Below are positions 50,488 through 60,612 of a stretch of 64,000 nucleotides of DNA, one piece after another. The position numbers and the translations under genes were made by a program. Source of the DNA: Streptomyces rishiriensis. Its GTDB lineage: Bacteria; Actinomycetota; Actinomycetes; Streptomycetales; Streptomycetaceae. The notes under the pieces are model-generated. The model worked only from the letters and a program-made list of their open reading frames with translations, ran no database searches and was not told the DNA's origin. The stretch is taken from contig NZ_BEWA01000010.1 in assembly GCF_003112535.1 (NCBI RefSeq), positions 1 to 64,000 on the forward strand, read 5' to 3'. The stretch's first letter is position 1; each line of letters opens with the position of its first letter.

Positions 50488-53172
50488 TCAGTCTTTCGGC
50501 AGCGCCTGCTCAGCCCAGATCACCTTGCCCTGGGGGGTGTAGCGAGTTCCCCAGCGCTCGGTCAGCTGCGACACCAGGAAGAGGCCCCGGCCGCCCTCGT
50601 CGGTCGTCGCGGCGTACCGCAGGTGGGGCGAGGTACTGCTGCCGTCGGTCACCTCGCAGATCAGCGTGCGGTCGTGGATCAGCCGCAGGTGTATCGGCTC
50701 GCAGCCGTAGCGGACGGCGTTGGTGACGAGCTCGCTCAGCACCAGTTCCGTGCTGAAGGCCAGCTCGGACAGGCCCCACTCGTCGAGCTTGTCGGAGGCT
50801 GTGGCGCGTACCGCGGCGACGGCGGCCGGATCGGGTGGCACGTCCCACTCGGCGATCCGGTCCGGCGGCAGCGCATGGGTGCGGGCGATGAGCAGAGCCA
50901 CGTCGTCGGCGGGGTGGTCGGGCAGCAGTGATCCCAGTACGGCCCGGCAGCTCTCCTCCGGCGCGCGCTCGGGGTGACCCGTCAGGGCCTTGCGCAGGAG
51001 TTCCATCCCTTCGTCGAGGTCGCGGGTCCGGTCCTCGACGAGACCGTCGGTGTACAGGACGAGCTGGGAGCCTTCGGCGATGTCCAGCTCAGCCGTCTGG
51101 AAGGGCATGCCGCCCAGACCCAGAGGCGGACCCGGCGGCAGGTCGGGAAAGATCACGTTCCCGTCAGGATCGGCCAGCGCCGGAGCCAGGTGTCCCGCGC
51201 GCGCCATGGTGCAGCGGAGCGTCGTCGGGTCGTAGATCGCGTACAGGCAGGTGGCGCCCACGACGGCAGCGGGGTCGTCCGTGCACGCCTCGTCCTGGTC
51301 GATGCGCCCCACCAGGTCGTCCAGGTGACTGAGCAGTTCGTCGGGCGGCAGATCGAGCGTGGAGAAGTTGTGCACCGCGGTCCGCAGCCGCCCCATGGTC
51401 GCGGCGGCGTGCAGGCCGTGGCCGACCACGTCGCCGACGACGAGCGCCACGCGGCTGCCGGGCAGGGGAATCACGTCGAACCAGTCCCCGCTCACACCCG
51501 ACTGCGCCGGGAGGTACCGGTAGCCGACGTCGAGGGCGCTCTGCTCGGGCAGGCCTTGCGGCAGCAGGCTGCGCTGCAGGGTGACCGCCAGGGCGTGCTC
51601 GCGCGTGTACCGGCGGGCGTTGTCGATGCTGACCGCGGCGCGGGCGACGAGTTCCTCGGCCAGTGAGAGTTCTTCCTGGTCGAAGGGGCTGTGCTCCTCG
51701 CAGCGCCAGAAGTTGACCATGCCGAGCACGACCCCGCGGGCCTGGATCGGAGCTGCTATGAGCGAATGGATGCCGTAGTCCAGTATCTGTTCGGTGCGTT
51801 CCGGGTCCTGCAGATGCCAGCCCGTCGCCGTGGACAGGTCGGCCACCAGTTCGGAGCGGCCGGTGCCGTAGCCGCGTGCCTGGGGTGTGGAGGGAAGGAA
51901 GTCGATCAGCCGGTCCTTCTCGTAGAGCGGTTGATCGTCGCGGATGCCCCATACGGCGACCCGTCGCATTCCCTTTGCGGTGGCGGCAGGCTCCTCGCCG
52001 TGCAGTACGGCGTCGGCCAGATCCACGGTGACGAAGTCGGCGAAGCGGGGGACGGCGATCCGGGCGAGTTCGTCGGCCGTCCGGACGACGTCGAGGGTGG
52101 TGCCGATGCCCAGTCCGGCGTCGTAGAGCAGCTTCAGCCGCTCACCTGTGATCTCGGCCCTGCCCGACACGGCCTGCAGCTCCGTGGAGTCGCGCAGCGT
52201 CACCACGGTGCCCTTGGGGCCTCCTGCACCGCGACCCGTGGACCTCTGGTTGACCACCAGCAGCCGCGGCCCGGCCAGATGTACCTCGTCGTTGGCCTCG
52301 CGGCCGGAGCTGAGCACGGACATGATCTCGGGTTCGAGGTGCGACATCCGGGAGACGTGCTGTCCCTCTGCCTCCGGGGGCAGCTCCAGCAGACGCTTGG
52401 CCTCGTCGTTCGCCAGGAGCAGCCGCCCCTCGTCATTGACGATGAGCACCCCTTCGCGCACGGAGTGCAGCACCGCGTCGTGGTGCTCGTACATGCGGGT
52501 CATCTCGTTGGGGGCCAGACTGTGCGTCTGCCGTCGTAGCCGCCGGCTCACCAGCACCGTGGCGGCGGTGGCCGCTCCGAGCGCGCCTGCCCCGGCGGTC
52601 AGGATGATCGGTATCTGCCGCTCCACCAGGCCGGTCACATGCTTGACCTTCAGCCCGGCGGAGACGAGGGCCACCACGTGGCCCCGGGCGTTCCGGACGG
52701 GCACGGTGGCCTGGACTTCCTGGCCGAGCGGGCCGTGCACGCTTTCGGTGTAGACCTTGCCCGCCAGCGCCGGCTCGATCTTTCCCACGAACCGTTTTCC
52801 GATCCGGTCCGGCAGGGGATGGGTGTATCGGATCCCCTTCGTGTCCATGACGACGACGAAGTCGACGCCCGCGGCCTTGCGTCCGGCCTCGGTCTGCGGC
52901 TGCAGGATCTTGGAGGGATCGGGCGCTTGCAGCGCGGACAGCACGCCCGGCGCGTGCGCGAAGGTCTGGGCGACGGCTATGGATCTTCGTTTGGCCTCGG
53001 CGTTGGTCTGCCGCTGCGACTGGAGGACAAGGGCGAAGACGGCGAATGCCACGAGGAGCACCACCAGTGTCACCTGCATGAGGAGCATCTGGCCTGCGAC
53101 GGTCCGGGTGCTCCTGCGCACCAGCGACCATAGACGCGATATGCGCGTATCTCGGGCAAAACGGTCTTCCAT
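50488..53172 (-). CDS. SpoIIE-type PP2C phosphatase with sCache, PAS, GAF and anti-sigma-type ATPase domains
   Basis: An 894-residue membrane sensor. Order: helix at about 28-50; outside single-Cache domain (about 55-180, FVVVMDTKGIRYTHPLPDRI); second helix (about 187-207); PAS (about 230-340, GVLIVNDEGRLLLANDEAKR); GAF (about 345-530); SpoIIE phosphatase (about 545-750, VSGDWFDVIPLPG, VVGDVVGHGLHAAATMG); and a C-terminal HATPase_c anti-sigma kinase-like domain (about 765-885, ELVLSELVTNAVRYG). It likely controls partner switching of an anti-anti-sigma factor; none is in the window. Confidence 0.92.
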   Translation of the reverse strand: MEDRFARDTRISRLWSLVRRSTRTVAGQMLLMQVTLVVLLVAFAVFALVLQSQRQTNAEAKRRSIAVAQTFAHAPGVLSALQAPDPSKILQPQTEAGRKAAGVDFVVVMDTKGIRYTHPLPDRIGKRFVGKIEPALAGKVYTESVHGPLGQEVQATVPVRNARGHVVALVSAGLKVKHVTGLVERQIPIILTAGAGALGAATAATVLVSRRLRRQTHSLAPNEMTRMYEHHDAVLHSVREGVLIVNDEGRLLLANDEAKRLLELPPEAEGQHVSRMSHLEPEIMSVLSSGREANDEVHLAGPRLLVVNQRSTGRGAGGPKGTVVTLRDSTELQAVSGRAEITGERLKLLYDAGLGIGTTLDVVRTADELARIAVPRFADFVTVDLADAVLHGEEPAATAKGMRRVAVWGIRDDQPLYEKDRLIDFLPSTPQARGYGTGRSELVADLSTATGWHLQDPERTEQILDYGIHSLIAAPIQARGVVLGMVNFWRCEEHSPFDQEELSLAEELVARAAVSIDNARRYTREHALAVTLQRSLLPQGLPEQSALDVGYRYLPAQSGVSGDWFDVIPLPGSRVALVVGDVVGHGLHAAATMGRLRTAVHNFSTLDLPPDELLSHLDDLVGRIDQDEACTDDPAAVVGATCLYAIYDPTTLRCTMARAGHLAPALADPDGNVIFPDLPPGPPLGLGGMPFQTAELDIAEGSQLVLYTDGLVEDRTRDLDEGMELLRKALTGHPERAPEESCRAVLGSLLPDHPADDVALLIARTHALPPDRIAEWDVPPDPAAVAAVRATASDKLDEWGLSELAFSTELVLSELVTNAVRYGCEPIHLRLIHDRTLICEVTDGSSTSPHLRYAATTDEGGRGLFLVSQLTERWGTRYTPQGKVIWAEQALPKD

Positions 53173-53204
53173 TCGGCCTTTCTAACACTGCCCGCACCGT
53201 CAAG

Positions 53205-54770
53205 TCACGGGTTCTGCCCTCGCGCCCGCATGCCGGACGCCCATCGACGCCCTCCACCACCACGACGGGGACTCAAGCTGTACCGGGTCTCACCAGTAAC
53301 AACAGCCTCATTGGCACGTGGGTCGTCGTTCCGTGTGACCTGGCCTCCGGCCCGTGGGAAGCGCCGTCGGCCGATGGTCACAGCGGCGAGCAGCAGCATG
53401 CAGAGCCAGGCGAACCAGTCGCCGAACCGGTCGTACACGGTGGCGCCGGCGGGGGCGGGAAGGGCAGCCGTGACCGTGGTGAAGTCGTCGTGGCCGGTGA
53501 CCTGTTCGGCGAGCACCCGGCCGTACGGGTCGCTGACGGTCAGTCTCCCGGCACGGGCCGTGCGCGCCACGGCCAGGCCGTTCTCCACACCGCGGGCGAC
53601 GGCCATCCGGCTGTGCAGCCGGCCGTCCTCGGTGAAGTCCCATGCGGGCGCGAGGAGGACGGCGGCGCCGTGGCCGCGGTAGTCGCGGACCAGGGCAGGG
53701 AAGTCCAGGTCCTTGCAGATGATGAGGCCGTGGCCGGGGGAGACGAACGTCAGCCCGCCGCCGGGCCGCAGTTCCTCCTCGGCTCCTGGGATGAGGTGGT
53801 GCTTGAGGTACAGCACCGGCTCGCCGCCCTGCGCGCGGAACCCGAGAGCGGCGTTGGAGGACGTCCCGGCGCGGTCGAGCACCAGCCCGACGACGATGTC
53901 CTGGCGGTGCTCGACGGCCAGCCGCCGAAGCGGGCCGGTGAGGACCGGCAGCGTCCGCTCGTCCGCGGCGAAGGTCTTCTCCGGGAGGACCACCGTGCTC
54001 GTCGAGCGGGGCAGGGCGCGGATCCGCATGACGTAGCGGTCGAGGAGGCGTCGGCCGGCGGTGGTGGCCAGGTCGGCGGTGTCGTCGGGTCGGTCGGTGT
54101 CCAGCAGGGCGACACGGGCGGTGGCGACGGGGTGCGGCTGACTCAGCCGCCATGTGCCGTAGCCGAGCGACAGGGCCATCACGACGGCGGCCACCACCAG
54201 AACCCGGCCCCCGCCGATCCGGCCCCTGCCGCCCCGGTCCCTGCCCTGCACCTGTGGCGTGGTCGCCGCGGCCAGCGCCGCCGGGAGGCCCATCACCAGG
54301 AACGTGATCCCCCACGGCCCGGTGAGGGAGGCCGTCTGGAGCACCGGCAGCACGTCCGCCTGGGTGTAGGCCAGGCTCAGCCAGGCGCCGTGGGGCAGGG
54401 CCAGCGACACGACGTACTCCAGCGCGACCCAGCCCGCAGGGACGGCAGCGGCGGCAGCGAGCGGACGACCGTTCACCAACAGCCGGCGATATGCGCAGGT
54501 CAGCAGGGCGAACACCAGCGCCTGGCCGAGTATGACGGCGACGGCGGCCGGGAGCGGCATGTCCAGGGCGCCGAGGAAGTACGGCCACATCCTGCTCTGC
54601 CCGAGGAGCCAGGCGAGCCCCGCGGCGCAGCACGCGACGCGCGCACCCACCCGGGGGGCCAGCCGGAGGACCGGCAGGGGCGCGAGCCAGGTGAGCCAGG
54701 GCAGCGGGTGCAGGCCGGTGCCGAACAGCAGCAGCACGGAACTGACGAGGGTCGGGACGAGGACGGTCAT
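53205..54770 (-). CDS. Apolipoprotein N-acyltransferase-like membrane protein (Lnt family)
   Basis: A 521-residue protein. An N-terminal multi-helix part (about 1-215) is followed by a carbon-nitrogen hydrolase domain (about 225-465) with the triad Glu (VVLPEKTF), Lys (VLYLKHHLIPG) and Cys (LIICKDLDFP), then a last helix and a basic tail. True Lnt N-acylates lipoproteins; streptomycetes have several paralogues. It sits 60 nt after the response regulator gene on the same strand. Confidence 0.85.
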   Translation of the reverse strand: MTVLVPTLVSSVLLLFGTGLHPLPWLTWLAPLPVLRLAPRVGARVACCAAGLAWLLGQSRMWPYFLGALDMPLPAAVAVILGQALVFALLTCAYRRLLVNGRPLAAAAAVPAGWVALEYVVSLALPHGAWLSLAYTQADVLPVLQTASLTGPWGITFLVMGLPAALAAATTPQVQGRDRGGRGRIGGGRVLVVAAVVMALSLGYGTWRLSQPHPVATARVALLDTDRPDDTADLATTAGRRLLDRYVMRIRALPRSTSTVVLPEKTFAADERTLPVLTGPLRRLAVEHRQDIVVGLVLDRAGTSSNAALGFRAQGGEPVLYLKHHLIPGAEEELRPGGGLTFVSPGHGLIICKDLDFPALVRDYRGHGAAVLLAPAWDFTEDGRLHSRMAVARGVENGLAVARTARAGRLTVSDPYGRVLAEQVTGHDDFTTVTAALPAPAGATVYDRFGDWFAWLCMLLLAAVTIGRRRFPRAGGQVTRNDDPRANEAVVTGETRYSLSPRRGGGGRRWASGMRARGQNP

Positions 54771-54830
54771 GGAGCGATCCTGTGCCGCGCGGCCGCGCCG
54801 GTGCGTCGCTCCCGCGAGCGCTTTCGGCCC

Positions 54831-55499
54831 TCACTCCTGAGAGTCACCCGGTGCGACAAGACCGGACTCGTAGGCGAACACCACCGCCTGCACGCGGTCG
54901 CGCAGGCCGAGTTTGGTGAGGACGTGGCTCACGTGCGTCTTGACGGTGTGCTCGGTGACGACCAGGGCGCCCGCGATCTCGGCGTTCGACAGGCCGCGGG
55001 CGACGAGCCGCAGCGTCTCGGCCTCACGGGCGGTGAGCTGCCGTAGGCGGGCGGCGAGACGGGGGGCGACGCCGTGGCTCGGTCGTCTGACCAGGTCCTC
55101 CACCAGCCGGCGGGTGACCGCGGGGGCGAGCAGCGAGTCGCCCGCTGCCACCACCCGTACGGCCCGGGCGAGTTCGTCCCGTCTGATGTCCTTCAACAGG
55201 AAGCCGCTCGCCCCGGCCCGCAACGCGTCGTAGACGTACTCGTCCAGGTCGAACATGGTGAGCACCAGGACCCGGGAGGGCAGTGCCGAGCAGATCCGTT
55301 CGGTGGCCTCGATGCCGTTCATGCCGGGCATCCGCACGTCCATGACCACGACGTCGGGCCGCAGTTCGTGCGCTGTCCGGACCGCGGCGGCGCCGTCGGC
55401 CGCCTCGCCGACCACCGACATGTCGTCCTGGCCGTTCAGGATCGCGGCGAACGCCGCACGGAACAGGTCCTGGTCGTCGGCGACGAGAACGCTCAGCAT
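54831..55499 (-). CDS. NarL/FixJ-family response regulator
   Basis: A 222-residue regulator. The receiver has D8/D9, phospho-acceptor D54 (VVVMDVRMPG), T81 and K103; the LuxR HTH is at about 155-215 (LTAREAETLRLVARGLSNAE). Its start overlaps the kinase stop by 7 nt. It is clearly paralogous to the regulator at 3246 but with a different N-terminus. It lies immediately upstream of the Lnt-like and SpoIIE genes on the same strand. Confidence 0.93.
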   Translation of the reverse strand: MLSVLVADDQDLFRAAFAAILNGQDDMSVVGEAADGAAAVRTAHELRPDVVVMDVRMPGMNGIEATERICSALPSRVLVLTMFDLDEYVYDALRAGASGFLLKDIRRDELARAVRVVAAGDSLLAPAVTRRLVEDLVRRPSHGVAPRLAARLRQLTAREAETLRLVARGLSNAEIAGALVVTEHTVKTHVSHVLTKLGLRDRVQAVVFAYESGLVAPGDSQE

Positions 55500-56581
55500 G
55501 CGGCTCGTTCCACCGGAAAACGCGCGACGACCGTGAACCCCCGCGGGCCCGGCCCGGCGCGCACGGTGCCGCCGCACGTCGTCGCGCGCTCGTGCATCCC
55601 GATGATCCCCAGGCCCCCGGGTCGCGGGGTTCCGCCCCGGCCGTCGTCGGCGATCTCGATCTCCAGGTCGCCGCCCCAACGCACCCGCACGGCCACCGCG
55701 CCGGCCGCGGCGTGCTTGCGGACGTTCGTCAGCGCCTCCTGGACGATCCGGTACGCGGCGACGCCGACCTCGGGCGGGACCGTGCGCGGCGCACCCTCCA
55801 CGGTCAGTCGCACCGGCAGCTCGAAGGCCCGCACCAGGTCCTTGATCGTCGCGAGCCCGGGCTGCGGCGCACCCGCCGGCATCTCCCTGAGGACGCCGAG
55901 CAGCGCACGCAGGTGGGTCAGGGCGGCGCGTCCGGTGTCGGCGATGCGGTCGAAGGCCTCCGTCTGGGCGTCCCGGCCGTCCGCCGCGTCGGACTCGCCC
56001 CGCCGGGCGAAGGGACCGGCCTCCGCCTGGACGACCATCAGACCGACCGAGTGCGTCACGACGTCGTGCATGTCGCGGGCGATACGGGCGCGTTCACGCA
56101 GCACCGCCGCGGTTCTCTCCTGTTCGAGACGCCGGGCGCGCTCGGCATGCTCCGCAGCCTGCGAACGGCGTGCCTGTTCGGCTGTGCCCAGCGCGAACGC
56201 GGCGAAGAAGGCCGTCCCCATGAGCGGATAGACGTCGGCGTTCTCCCGCGGCAGGGCCAGCGAGACGTAGACGGCGGCCACCGTGATCGGCAGCGACACC
56301 AGCCGCACCAGGGGACGGCTCAGCGCGGCAACCGAGTACACCCCCACCAGCGGCCCCCACGGCAGCAGCAGCGGCTTCTGCCACAGCACCAGCGCGGTCG
56401 TCGCCGCACCGACGACCAGGGTGACCGGCACCGGCGCCCGCCGCCGCCACAGCACCGGAGCCGAAGCGGCCAGGGCCAGCGGCGCCATCCACCAGCGCCC
56501 GGGCGACGGCAGCACGGGCACGACCGTGGCCAGCGTGACGGCCAGCGCCACCAGCGGGTCGACGATCCGTGGGCTTCGCAT
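55493..56581 (-). CDS. Sensor histidine kinase, NarL-pair (HisKA_3) type
   Basis: A 362-residue kinase. There are five or six N-terminal helices (about 8-135), a HisKA_3 domain with ARIARDMHDVVTHSVGLMVV and phospho-His172, and HATPase_c (about 265-355, RIVQEALTNVRKHAAAG; GGLGIIGMHERA). The ATG at 56581 gives a family-like start; a Met 39 nt upstream is possible. It is paired with the response regulator that overlaps its 3' end. Confidence 0.92.
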   Translation of the reverse strand: MRSPRIVDPLVALAVTLATVVPVLPSPGRWWMAPLALAASAPVLWRRRAPVPVTLVVGAATTALVLWQKPLLLPWGPLVGVYSVAALSRPLVRLVSLPITVAAVYVSLALPRENADVYPLMGTAFFAAFALGTAEQARRSQAAEHAERARRLEQERTAAVLRERARIARDMHDVVTHSVGLMVVQAEAGPFARRGESDAADGRDAQTEAFDRIADTGRAALTHLRALLGVLREMPAGAPQPGLATIKDLVRAFELPVRLTVEGAPRTVPPEVGVAAYRIVQEALTNVRKHAAAGAVAVRVRWGGDLEIEIADDGRGGTPRPGGLGIIGMHERATTCGGTVRAGPGPRGFTVVARFPVERAAC

Positions 56582-56689
56582 GCCGTTCAGTGTCCTGGCC
56601 GACAGGCCCCCACACCTCACTCGCAGGAGTGAGAAGCGGCTTCCACCACAAGCCGCCGCCCGCCGCGCGCCCGCCGCTCCTTCGAACAG

Positions 56690-56797
56690 TCAGTACGGAA
56701 GGAGGCGTCCCGACGGCGTCCTGCGGTCGATCTCGTCCTTCGAGGGCGAGGCGGGCCGACGGCTGACACGGACATGAATCCGGGCCTGACGGTTCAT
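56690..56797 (-). CDS. Possible small basic peptide gene
   Basis: A 35-codon frame (MNRQARIHVRVSRRPASPS...GRLLPY) preceded by GAGGAGG about 6 nt before the ATG. It is basic and likely disordered. It lies alone in the 420-bp gap between the kinase gene and the metallo-hydrolase; the rest of that gap (56582-56689, 56798-57004) shows nothing I can support. Confidence 0.35.
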   Translation of the reverse strand: MNRQARIHVRVSRRPASPSKDEIDRRTPSGRLLPY

Positions 56798-57004
56798 GAC
56801 GCCCTCCTCGCGTGGTGCCTCCGGTGCATCCGGTCTGGAGTACATGCCCCGCGTCCGACGCCTCCACCCCCGTCGGCGCGCTCGTAAAGAACATCGGGTC
56901 CGAGGCGTGAGACGCCCTCGACGCCGACGGCCGCGAGAAAAGCCCCGTCTCGGGCTGAACGGCATCGCGCCGGACTGCCCCTGAGTCCCCGTCAACGCGA
57001 TCGG

Positions 57005-57933
57005 TCAGGCGGGATCGGCGAGATCGGCGAGAGGGGCGCTCGCTTGCCAGGCGACGGGCATGACGACGTCGACACCGTCGCGGCGGGCCAGGGGCAGCAG
57101 CCGGCTCATCGTGGCATCAAGGCTGTCCAGGAAGTAGGGCATGGGCCGCAGGGGCCGGTGGAGGCCGACGAACAAGTCGTCCCAGTGCACGAGGACGACG
57201 CGCCGGGCTCCGGTCGTGACGACCACCTCGTCCCAGTAGGCGTCCAGGAACCCGGGCCGCTGCCGCCCCAGGCTGCCGACACCCAGATAGACGACGTCGG
57301 CGAGGCGCCCCTGCAGGGCGCCGGGTCGGAAGTTCGCACTGGCGTGGAGCAGGATGCGGCCCGCGGGATGGGCGATCAGCACGCTGTAGGCGGTGCCCGT
57401 CCTCCAGGCGCCGGCACGGGCCGGGGGCACAAGGGGTTCGTCGACGGTACCGGGGTAGTGGTCCCCGGGGCTGTGCACGGAGTCGAGGAAGGTCAGGTCG
57501 AAAGGCCGTAGGAGACCGTGGCCCCGTCCGCCACCACGCGCAGGGACGACTCCGGCACCCCCAGGCCGCGGCCGATGTTCGCGGTGGAAGGCGAGCCGAC
57601 CAGCTCCGCGCCGGTCTCCAACGCCCACACCGGCGCATCCAGAGCGTGGTCGTCATGGGCGTGGGCGCAGACCACGGCGGCCAACTCCTCCACCCGCAGC
57701 CGGGCGATGGCGGACCGTACGAGAGAGCGGTCGGGCGCGAGCTTGCCCATGGCGACGCGGAGCATCCCGGGTCGGGTCACGAACCCGTCGCTCAGGACTG
57801 AGGTCTCCCCGTCCGACAGGAGCACGGAACTCGTGCCCAGGAAGTGGGCGACCAGCCCGCCGTGCTCCGGCGCGACGGGCTGCCGGTAGGGCAGACAGGG
57901 GCGCAGACTCGGACGGCCGAAGGGCATTCGCAT
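57005..57933 (-). pseudogene. MBL-fold metallo-hydrolase interrupted by a single frameshift
   Basis: The 5' part (from 57933, MRMPFGRPSLRP) has the metal site CAHAHDDHALD (HxHxDH) and proceeds to RVVADGATVSYG, after which the frame closes at 57493. The other minus-strand frame picks up at once with PFDLTFLDSVHSPGDHYPG and continues to a natural end (VVLVHWDDLFVGL and so on). The join is at about 57503-57507, where one base seems to be missing. Both halves have normal codon use, so the damage is recent or a sequencing error. Intact, it would be a protein of about 309 residues. Confidence 0.8.
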
Positions 57934-58120
57934 AGCGGCATTCTGACCTGTCGCACGAGGCGGGGAGTGGGGGCGTGGGCTCGATACCGGGATCGGTGCC
58001 GGGCAGGCCTGAGCGGGTGACATCGTGGGACGTCCGGCCGTACGGGTCTTCGATCATCGTCTGGGCGTGCCGGCGGAGGGGCGGGGGCAGAAGAAGGCGT
58101 GAGGGCCGAGGAGTGTCGAG

Positions 58121-58342
58121 ATGAGTGAACGTCAGGACGGCGAATGGCTGGCGATGACGCCGGCGGACTTCGACCGGGACGTCCCCCTGCGTCTGAACGT
58201 GGGCACGGGACCCACCCCTGTGCCGGCAGAGCCCGACGAGTGCGGCACGGTCCCGCTCTTCGGCCACGAGCCGCCCGCTCGGCGACCGGTCCGGCGCGCC
58301 GGGCGCCGGACCGGCCCCGTGGAACAGGACGAGCTGTTCTGA
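58121..58342 (+). CDS. Small hypothetical protein
   Basis: A 73-residue, probably partly disordered protein. It has an acidic N-terminal half (MSERQDGEWLAMTPADFDRD) and an Arg-rich segment before the end VEQDELF. GAGGAGT precedes the ATG. No family was recognised. Confidence 0.5.
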   Translation: MSERQDGEWLAMTPADFDRDVPLRLNVGTGPTPVPAEPDECGTVPLFGHEPPARRPVRRAGRRTGPVEQDELF

Positions 58343-58446
58343 CCCGGCCGGGGCGGGGGCCCCGAACTCAACTGCCCGGCCACGCGCGGAAATCCGCCTC
58401 GGGGGTATGACCACGTGCGCACGGGAACAGGACCACAGGAGTTCTC

Positions 58447-58662
58447 CTACCTGTCCCTGCGAGCGGCGAAGTAGCCGATGACCTCGATGGCGTTGAAGGC
58501 TCCCACGGGCACGGCCACCAGGCTCCACCAGGGGGAGACACCGCCCGTGATGCTCGAGATCAGCAGCGCGACGCACCCCACTCCTGAGGAACCCGCCACG
58601 AACAGCTCGTGACGTCCTTCGGCGCGGAGCCCGTACAACGGGCCTTGAGGATGCGACTTCAT
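58447..58662 (-). CDS. Small two-helix membrane protein
   Basis: A 71-residue protein with two hydrophobic segments: FVAGSSGVGCVALLISSITG and SLVAVPVGAFNAIEVIGYFA. Only weak ribosome-binding sequence is visible. Function unknown. Confidence 0.5.
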   Translation of the reverse strand: MKSHPQGPLYGLRAEGRHELFVAGSSGVGCVALLISSITGGVSPWWSLVAVPVGAFNAIEVIGYFAARRDR

Positions 58663-58865
58663 GCTCACTCCGTCGGTGAGGGCGGGCGCGCCCGATGGGG
58701 CTGCGGCACAGCGGGCTGTTCCGCTTCGGTCCCGAACTGTACGGCCGCGGGCAGAGAACGGCATCGGTGGAACCACGTAGTCGCGCCTGGTCGGCGTGTG
58801 CGCGAGCACGCCGCCGACCAGGCGCGTCGGCCCAGGAGCCCCGCGCCGAGGGCGGGACGCCTCTG

Positions 58866-59708
58866 CTAGCCGTCCACGCGGACGCCGCTGGTGACCCGCA
58901 GGAACTCCAGCTTCTCCGCGTCGGCGGAACCCGCGGCCACGGTGTAGACGACGAGGCGGATGTCGCAGCCCGGGACCGTGAGCACGTCGCAGTCGCAGGT
59001 CACCTCGCCGACCTGGGGATGCACGACGGTCTTGCGGGCCGAGACGTGCGGGCCGACCGCACCCTCGTCCCAGAGCCGGGCGAACTCCTCGCTGCCGGAA
59101 CGCAGTTCCGCGACCAGGCCGGTGAGCGCGCGGTCGCGCGGGTAGTCGAGGAGCGCGGTGCGCAGGTCGGCGACGAGCGCGGGTTCCAGGGCGTCGCCGT
59201 CCTGGAGCACGGGCCAGGCCGCGAGCCCGGAGGGCCCCACGGCGAAGACCGCCCGCACCAGGTTCCGCTCGGTGTGTGTCCGTGCGCCGGGGTCGCCCAG
59301 CAGCGCTGCCCACGCGGGCGTCCAGGTCAGCAGGGTCCAGTCGGCACTGAACACCCCCACGGGGAATTCGCCGAGGCGGGCCAGCATCCGTTGGACCCCG
59401 GCGGGAACATGCGTGGAGATCGTCCCTTCCTGGGGAGGGAGGAGGCCTGCCAGCCGGTAGGCGTAGTCGCGTTCCAGCGGCTGTAGCTGCAGTGCCCTGG
59501 CCAGGCTCGCGACGACCTGCGCCGAAGGGCTCGTGGCACGCCCCTGTTCCAGCCGCACCACATAGTCCACCGACAGCCCGGCGAGCTCGGCCAGTTCCTC
59601 GCGTCGCAACCCCGTCGCACGTCGTCCGGGCCGCGCGGCCCGCCCGACGTCGAGGGGGGACAGCCGGTCGCGCCAGCGGCGCAATGCGGTGCCAAGGGTC
59701 TCGTCCAC
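58866..59708 (-). CDS. XRE-family regulator with MmyB-like ligand domain
   Basis: A 280-residue regulator. The HTH (about 25-80) is GLRREELAELAGLSVDYVVR followed by LEQGRATSPSAQVV. The C-terminal MmyB-like (PAS-related) domain includes WTLLTWTPAWAALLGDPGAR and LRSGSEEFARLWDEGAV. It is divergent from the SDR gene at 59811, which it probably controls. Confidence 0.92.
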   Translation of the reverse strand: MDETLGTALRRWRDRLSPLDVGRAARPGRRATGLRREELAELAGLSVDYVVRLEQGRATSPSAQVVASLARALQLQPLERDYAYRLAGLLPPQEGTISTHVPAGVQRMLARLGEFPVGVFSADWTLLTWTPAWAALLGDPGARTHTERNLVRAVFAVGPSGLAAWPVLQDGDALEPALVADLRTALLDYPRDRALTGLVAELRSGSEEFARLWDEGAVGPHVSARKTVVHPQVGEVTCDCDVLTVPGCDIRLVVYTVAAGSADAEKLEFLRVTSGVRVDG

Positions 59709-59810
59709 GCGACCATTGTGTCTGCCGGACAGCCGCGGTGCCTGGTACTGGCCGTCCTACCGTCGCAGGGGGCACTGGTTGTCCCCTCGTCGCGGTCCGA
59801 GAGTGAACGC

Positions 59811-60506
59811 ATGACGACAACGCTCATCACAGGAGCCAACAAGTCCCTCGGGTACGAGACCGCCCGCCGGCTGATCGAGGCAGGTCACACCGTCATCGTC
59901 GGCGCTCGTGATCCGGAGCGCGGCCGGGCGGCCGCCGACGCGCTCGGCGCCCGTTTCGTGCAGATCGACGTGACGGACGACGCGTCGGTGGCCGCGGCCG
60001 CCGACGACATCGGGGCCCATGAGGGCGGCATCGACGTCCTGATCAACAACGCCGGCGTCCTCGGGACGCACAGCCCCGCCGACCGGATCACGGCCGCTGA
60101 CGCCGTCGCGGTGTTCGAGGTCAACGTCGTGGGGATCGTCCGGGTGACGCACGCGTTCCTGCCCCTGCTGCGCCGATCTGCGAACCCGGTCATCGTCAAT
60201 GTGTCCAGTGGAATGGGGTCGTTCGCGGCCACTCATGACCCCGGGCGCGCCGAGGGACAGGTCGTCGCGCCGCTCTACACGGCGTCGAAGGCTGCCGTGA
60301 CCATGTTGACCACGCAGTACGCGAAGTCCTTGCCGGACGTGAAGGTGAACGCGGCCGACCCGGGGTACACCGCGACCGACTTCAACGGGCACAGCGGCCC
60401 GCAGACGGTGACCGAGGGGACCGACGCCATCGTCGAACTCGCCACCGTCGGGGCGGACGGCCCGACCGGAACCTTCCGCGACCGTCACGGTGAGATGCCC
60501 TGGTGA
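59811..60506 (+). CDS. Short-chain dehydrogenase/reductase (SDR)
   Basis: A 231-residue SDR. The cofactor motif is LITGANKSLGYETARRL (TGxxxGxG type, with NKSLG), then NNAG and the catalytic Ser in NVSSGMG and YTASK (Tyr-x-x-x-Lys). ATG at 59811. The neighbouring XRE gene is divergent, a common MmyB/SDR arrangement. Substrate unknown. Confidence 0.9.
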   Translation: MTTTLITGANKSLGYETARRLIEAGHTVIVGARDPERGRAAADALGARFVQIDVTDDASVAAAADDIGAHEGGIDVLINNAGVLGTHSPADRITAADAVAVFEVNVVGIVRVTHAFLPLLRRSANPVIVNVSSGMGSFAATHDPGRAEGQVVAPLYTASKAAVTMLTTQYAKSLPDVKVNAADPGYTATDFNGHSGPQTVTEGTDAIVELATVGADGPTGTFRDRHGEMPW

Positions 60507-60612
60507 TCCACCTCCGAGTGCGCCGATCCTCGGCCTGGACGGCTGACGCTCCGGCCCCTCGGTCCCTCATGGCGTTCACCGATCGAACGCAGACGCCGAG
60601 TTGCCGGGGCGC

